From Chloroflexota bacterium (GTDB lineage: Bacteria > Chloroflexota > Limnocylindria > Limnocylindrales > CSP1-4), in NCBI GenBank assembly GCA_017882025.1, contig JADGQG010000103.1, positions 1 to 7,073 of the forward strand: DNA of 7,073 bases, read 5' to 3'. Of the stretch, positions 5,656-7,073 are shown piece by piece (within the stretch, counting starts at the first letter, position 1; each line of letters opens with the position of its first letter). Under the pieces are notes generated by a model. It ran no database searches and was not told where the DNA came from. It was given only the letters and a program-made list of their open reading frames with translations. The translations under genes and the position numbers were made by a program.

Positions 5656-6759
5656 ATGCTCGACGAAAGCACGATCCGGCGCGCACCCAAGGCTCTCCTC
5701 CACGACCACCTTGACGGGGGCCTCCGGCCGCGGACCGTCATCGACCTTGCCCAGGAGGCCGGCTACACGGCGCTTCCCACGCACGATCCTGCCGAGCTCC
5801 AGGCCTGGTTCACCCGGGGCGCGGACCGGAAGTCCCTCGAGCTGTACCTCGAGGGCTTTGCCCACACCGTCGCGCTCATGCAGACCCGCGATGCGATCGA
5901 GCGGGTGAGCGCCGAATGCGTCGAGGACCTCGCGGCCGACGGGCTCGTCTACGCGGAGGTGCGCTACGCGCCGGAGCTGTCCACGGCGGCCGGGCTCTCG
6001 CTCGACGAGGCCGTGGAGTCGGTCCTGGCCGGCTTCGAACGGGGCATGGCCGCGGCCGCCGCCGTCGGCCGGCCGATCCTCGTCAGGTTCCTCTGCACCG
6101 CGATGCGCCAATACGCACGCTCGGTGGAGATCGCCGAGCTGGCCGTCCGCTGGCGTGATCGCGGCTGCGTCGGGTTCGACATCGCCGGGCCCGAGAAGGG
6201 CTTCCCGCCGACCCGCCACCTGGACGCGTTCCACCTGATCCAGAGCGAGAACTTCCATTCGACGATCCATGCGGGCGAGTCCTTCGGCCTGCCGTCCATC
6301 TGGGAGGCGCTGCAGTGGTGCGGCGCGGCCCGGCTGGGCCACGGTGTCCGGATCGTGGACGACATCACGATCGACGACGAGGGCCGCGCGCACCTTGGCC
6401 GGCTCGCGGCCTACGTGCGCGACCGGCGGATCCCGCTCGAGATGTGCCCGACCTCGAACGTGCATACCGGAGCGGTGGCGACGCTGGCCGACCACCCGAT
6501 CGGCCTGCTGCGGCGGCTCCGCTTCCGCGTCACGCTCAACACCGACAACCGGCTGATGAGCGGCGTCTCGCTCTCCAGCGAGTTCGCGGCGATGGCCGAG
6601 GTCTTCGGCATCGGGCTCGACGAGATGGAGTGGCTCACGCTCAACGCCATGAAGTCGGCCTTCGAGCCGTTCGACGGGCGGCTGCGCCTCATCACCGCCG
6701 TGATCAAGCCGGGCTACGCCGCCCTGCGCGCGGAGGCAGCCGCCGCGGCGGTCTCCTGA
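5656..6759 (+). CDS. add: Adenosine deaminase
   Basis: Zinc-dependent cytosolic hydrolase converting adenosine (and deoxyadenosine) to inosine in purine salvage. The 367-residue product shows the complete active site: the HxH metal motif in LLHDHLDGGLRP (His16 and His18), GFDIAGPE (173-180), the third zinc histidine and catalytic Glu in HAGE (His205, Glu208), LGHG with His229, MCPTSN (263-268), and NTDN with the zinc-binding Asp297. The NTDNRLMSG form, rather than the NTDDP form of mammalian enzymes, and the LHDHLDGGLRP start recall actinobacterial and related high-GC bacterial deaminases. The length is normal. The ATG at 5656 is favoured because it begins just before the conserved N-terminal motif and sits six bases after a -10-like TAGCAT, suggesting a leaderless message. 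It stands apart from argH by 85 bases and is followed by a strongly structured non-coding stretch. 6-aminodeoxyfutalosine deaminases are related, but the motif set fits adenosine deaminase better. Confidence 0.95.
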   Translation: MLDESTIRRAPKALLHDHLDGGLRPRTVIDLAQEAGYTALPTHDPAELQAWFTRGADRKSLELYLEGFAHTVALMQTRDAIERVSAECVEDLAADGLVYAEVRYAPELSTAAGLSLDEAVESVLAGFERGMAAAAAVGRPILVRFLCTAMRQYARSVEIAELAVRWRDRGCVGFDIAGPEKGFPPTRHLDAFHLIQSENFHSTIHAGESFGLPSIWEALQWCGAARLGHGVRIVDDITIDDEGRAHLGRLAAYVRDRRIPLEMCPTSNVHTGAVATLADHPIGLLRRLRFRVTLNTDNRLMSGVSLSSEFAAMAEVFGIGLDEMEWLTLNAMKSAFEPFDGRLRLITAVIKPGYAALRAEAAAAAVS

Positions 6760-6762
6760 GGG

Positions 6763-6862
6763 CTTGTCCCGGGTCGAGCTCAGGCGTATCGATCGTGGCC
6801 CGCAGCAGCTCCGCCGAATGCCGGAGGCCGGACGCCTCCTCGGCGGAGCCGTGTGGGACAAG
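6763..6862 (+). ncRNA. Candidate structured RNA element, possible three-way junction
   Basis: An outer stem CTTGTCCC (6763-6770) / GGGACAAG (6855-6862) closes two inner helices. One is a short stem GGGTC (6771-6775) / GGCCC (6797-6801) with a G-U pair. The other is a long arm GCTCCGCCGA (6808-6817) / TCGGCGGAGC (6840-6849), perfect over 10 bp, which continues after a five-base bulge into GGAGGC (6823-6828) / GCCTCC (6834-6839) with a 5-base loop. The element begins three bases after the deaminase stop codon. There is no T run after it, so it is not a standard intrinsic terminator, though it could protect the 3' end or act with Rho. It matches no RNA family I can name. The strand is assumed from the upstream gene; the DNA inverted repeats exist on both strands. 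Confidence 0.35.
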
Positions 6863-6880
6863 GCTCCATTCTGCTGGGTT

Positions 6881-6898
6881 CGCCGGGCCGTGCCGGCG
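6881..6898. repeat. Short perfect hairpin
   Basis: CGCCGG (6881-6886) and CCGGCG (6893-6898) form a 6-bp stem with a 6-base loop, 18 bases after the larger folded element. No T run follows. It may be part of the same transcript structure or arise by chance in GC-rich DNA. Confidence 0.25.
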
Positions 6899-6986
6899 TC
6901 GCGAGCGCGGAACGGCTTGATGTTCTTCCGGTCGGGGTTTTAGGTCGCGGCCCTCGTCAATCCACCGCGGCCATCGCCAAATGCGA

Positions 6987-7044
6987 CCGCGGCGCAACCC
7001 ATCCGCACCCCCACGTCACGGTCGGCGCGATGGGCCCGCCGCGG
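6987..7044. repeat. Nested inverted repeat (8 bp + 6 bp)
   Basis: CCGCGGCG (6987-6994) pairs with CGCCGCGG (7037-7044). Inside it, CCCATC (6998-7003) pairs with GATGGG (7029-7034) after a small internal loop of three and two bases, leaving a 25-base central loop. Fourteen aligned pairs make chance less likely than for a single short repeat. It could be a terminator, an operator or part of the leader of a gene beyond the window. Confidence 0.35.
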
Positions 7045-7073
7045 CACAGCCTCCACCATCCTGACACGCGGTC

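Larger units (their letters stand above)
6760..7073. other. Non-coding, hairpin-rich 3' region
   Basis: These 314 bases after the adenosine deaminase stop contain no ORF I would call a gene. A minus-strand open frame (6997 to 6704) runs through the hairpins into the deaminase gene and has an arginine- and proline-rich composition unlike a real protein. The stretch is full of inverted repeats: arms 6763-6770/6855-6862, 6808-6817/6840-6849, 6823-6828/6834-6839, 6881-6886/6893-6898 and 6987-6994/7037-7044. I recognise no tRNA, RNase P RNA, tmRNA or SRP RNA. The gene beyond 7073 is unknown, so the region may hold terminators, leader structures for a downstream gene, or a small RNA. Confidence 0.6.

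Noticed and set aside
5458..6861. A 467-codon minus-strand open frame antisense to the adenosine deaminase gene.
   Set aside because: Its composition (Arg, Pro, Glu, His-rich, no motifs) is the typical shadow of a high-GC gene on the opposite strand; the plus-strand deaminase has a complete active site.
6900..6997. A minus-strand translation containing DLKPRP, resembling the spurious peptides produced when a tRNA gene is read backwards, which hinted at a tRNA or attachment-site remnant.
   Set aside because: The plus strand gives no cloverleaf: there is no T-arm with a TTCGA-type loop, no matching acceptor stem and no seven-base anticodon loop on a 5-bp stem.

Overview
This is a very GC-rich bacterial window, densely packed with genes that often overlap. 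The gene set and the scarcity of Shine-Dalgarno sequences suggest a high-GC Chloroflexota lineage (for example Limnocylindria-like) or an actinobacterium. That placement is an inference from composition, promoter style and general protein flavour; there is no rRNA or other phylogenetic marker here.

Layout. Positions 1-438 (+) hold the C-terminal end of an ABC-2 type permease cut by the window edge. It overlaps by one base with tag (438-1079, +), a DNA-3-methyladenine glycosylase I with its zinc ligands and catalytic Glu intact. Facing it is a three-gene transcription unit on the minus strand, reading from about 3776 down to 1115: an ABC ATPase, an ABC-2 permease of the NatB-like type, and an EamA/DMT-family 10-TM transporter. 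Its genes are joined by 1-base and 4-base start/stop overlaps. A divergent intergenic region (about 3777-3915) carries a strong 11-bp inverted repeat and two -10-like boxes. Next on the plus strand is a 72-codon hydrophobic ORF that looks like the N-terminal stub of an MFS transporter (3916-4134). Its stop codon lies inside the ribosome binding site of argH (4146-5570, argininosuccinate lyase). After a short gap with a terminator-like hairpin comes an apparently leaderless adenosine deaminase gene (5656-6759). The last 314 bases (6760-7073) show no convincing gene. They fold into several strong nested hairpins, including a possible 100-nt three-way-junction structure immediately after the deaminase stop.

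Function. The proteins are ordinary: alkylation repair (Tag), small-molecule or drug export (two ABC-2 exporters and a DMT transporter), the last step of arginine synthesis (ArgH) and purine salvage (adenosine deaminase). I see no defence system, CRISPR array, transposase, integrase, tRNA or rRNA, and no clear evidence of an undescribed multi-gene system. The items most worth a second look are non-coding: the structured region after the deaminase gene, the inverted repeat in the divergent promoter region, the recurring TA-N-CAT -10-like boxes near start codons, and the MFS-like stub leading into argH.
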